This document shows positions 34,356 to 34,380 of a stretch of 34,380 nucleotides of DNA, piece after piece. A model generated the notes under the pieces. That model was given only the letters and a program-made list of their open reading frames with translations, was not told where the DNA came from and did not search any database. The stretch covers positions 1 through 34,380 of the forward strand of contig NZ_JAJJWI010000035.1 in assembly GCF_020907275.1 (NCBI RefSeq), in the 5' to 3' direction. The translations under genes were made by a program, and so were the position numbers. Within the stretch, counting starts at the first letter, position 1. Every line of letters begins with the position of its first letter. Source of the stretch: Pontibacter silvestris (GTDB taxonomy: Bacteria > Bacteroidota > Bacteroidia > Cytophagales > Hymenobacteraceae).

Positions 34356-34380
34356 TGGAATTGCAATGTTTTACTGGAGA
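34356..34380 (+). mobile_element. IS3-family element, left end (continues past the window)
   Basis: TGGAATTGCAATGTTTTACT and the next bases reproduce the 24-bp repeat at 23685 and, inverted, the end at 202-225. The element interrupts the secreted-protein gene after ...FYVIN. Its orientation matches the copy at the window start. The flank to its left (CATTAA) does not repeat the flank right of 225 (GAGCTA), so the two ends do not bracket a single simple insertion. Confidence 0.87.

Overview
The window looks like chromosomal DNA of a Bacteroidota bacterium, most likely in the Cytophagales or Hymenobacteraceae range. Evidence for this is the SusC/SusD outer-membrane pair, the AT-rich leaders without clear Shine-Dalgarno sequences, the many signal peptides ending in AQ, a PKD/gliding-type secreted protein, and IS3 and IS110 elements. 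The genus is inference. No tRNA, rRNA or CRISPR array was seen.

Layout. (1) 1-225 is the right end of an IS3-family element, and 226-480 is a gene tail cut by it. (2) 644-23591 is the core of the window: a SusCD-centred set of exported amide- and peptide-cleaving enzymes in two divergent arms around an AT-rich 1.07-kb intergenic region (16214-17282). The left arm (minus strand) carries a short S9-type hydrolase, a beta-lactamase-fold serine hydrolase, SusC, SusD, a beta-propeller/amidohydrolase fusion, an M20D amidohydrolase, a penicillin-acylase-type Ntn hydrolase and a cyanophycinase-like S51 peptidase. The right arm (plus strand) carries TldE, a second M20D amidohydrolase, a Tat-type TldD and an M20 peptidase. 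(3) 23685-25624 is a mobile-element scar: a lone IS3 end, an IS110 element with a frameshifted transposase and a structured leader that may encode a bridge RNA, and an unrelated decayed IS3 OrfA. (4) 25625-33321 is visibly more GC-rich and holds ordinary accessory genes: a putative zinc metallopeptidase, a divergent HxlR regulator with an SDR and a SnoaL-like protein, a MazG-like/Tag pair, and a GH95 alpha-L-fucosidase. (5) 33322-34380 is a secreted beta-propeller/PKD-type gene broken by a nonsense codon and then by another copy of the same IS3 family, which runs off the window.

Working together. SusC and SusD should import a bulky substrate. Almost every enzyme around them is exported and attacks amide bonds: N-acyl groups (acylase), peptides (S9, S51, M20, TldD/E) and N-acyl amino acids or conjugates (M20D, amidohydrolase). 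No glycosidase lies in this block. The natural reading is a utilisation or detoxification locus for a modified peptide, N-acyl peptide or amide conjugate rather than a polysaccharide. The substrate cannot be named from sequence alone.
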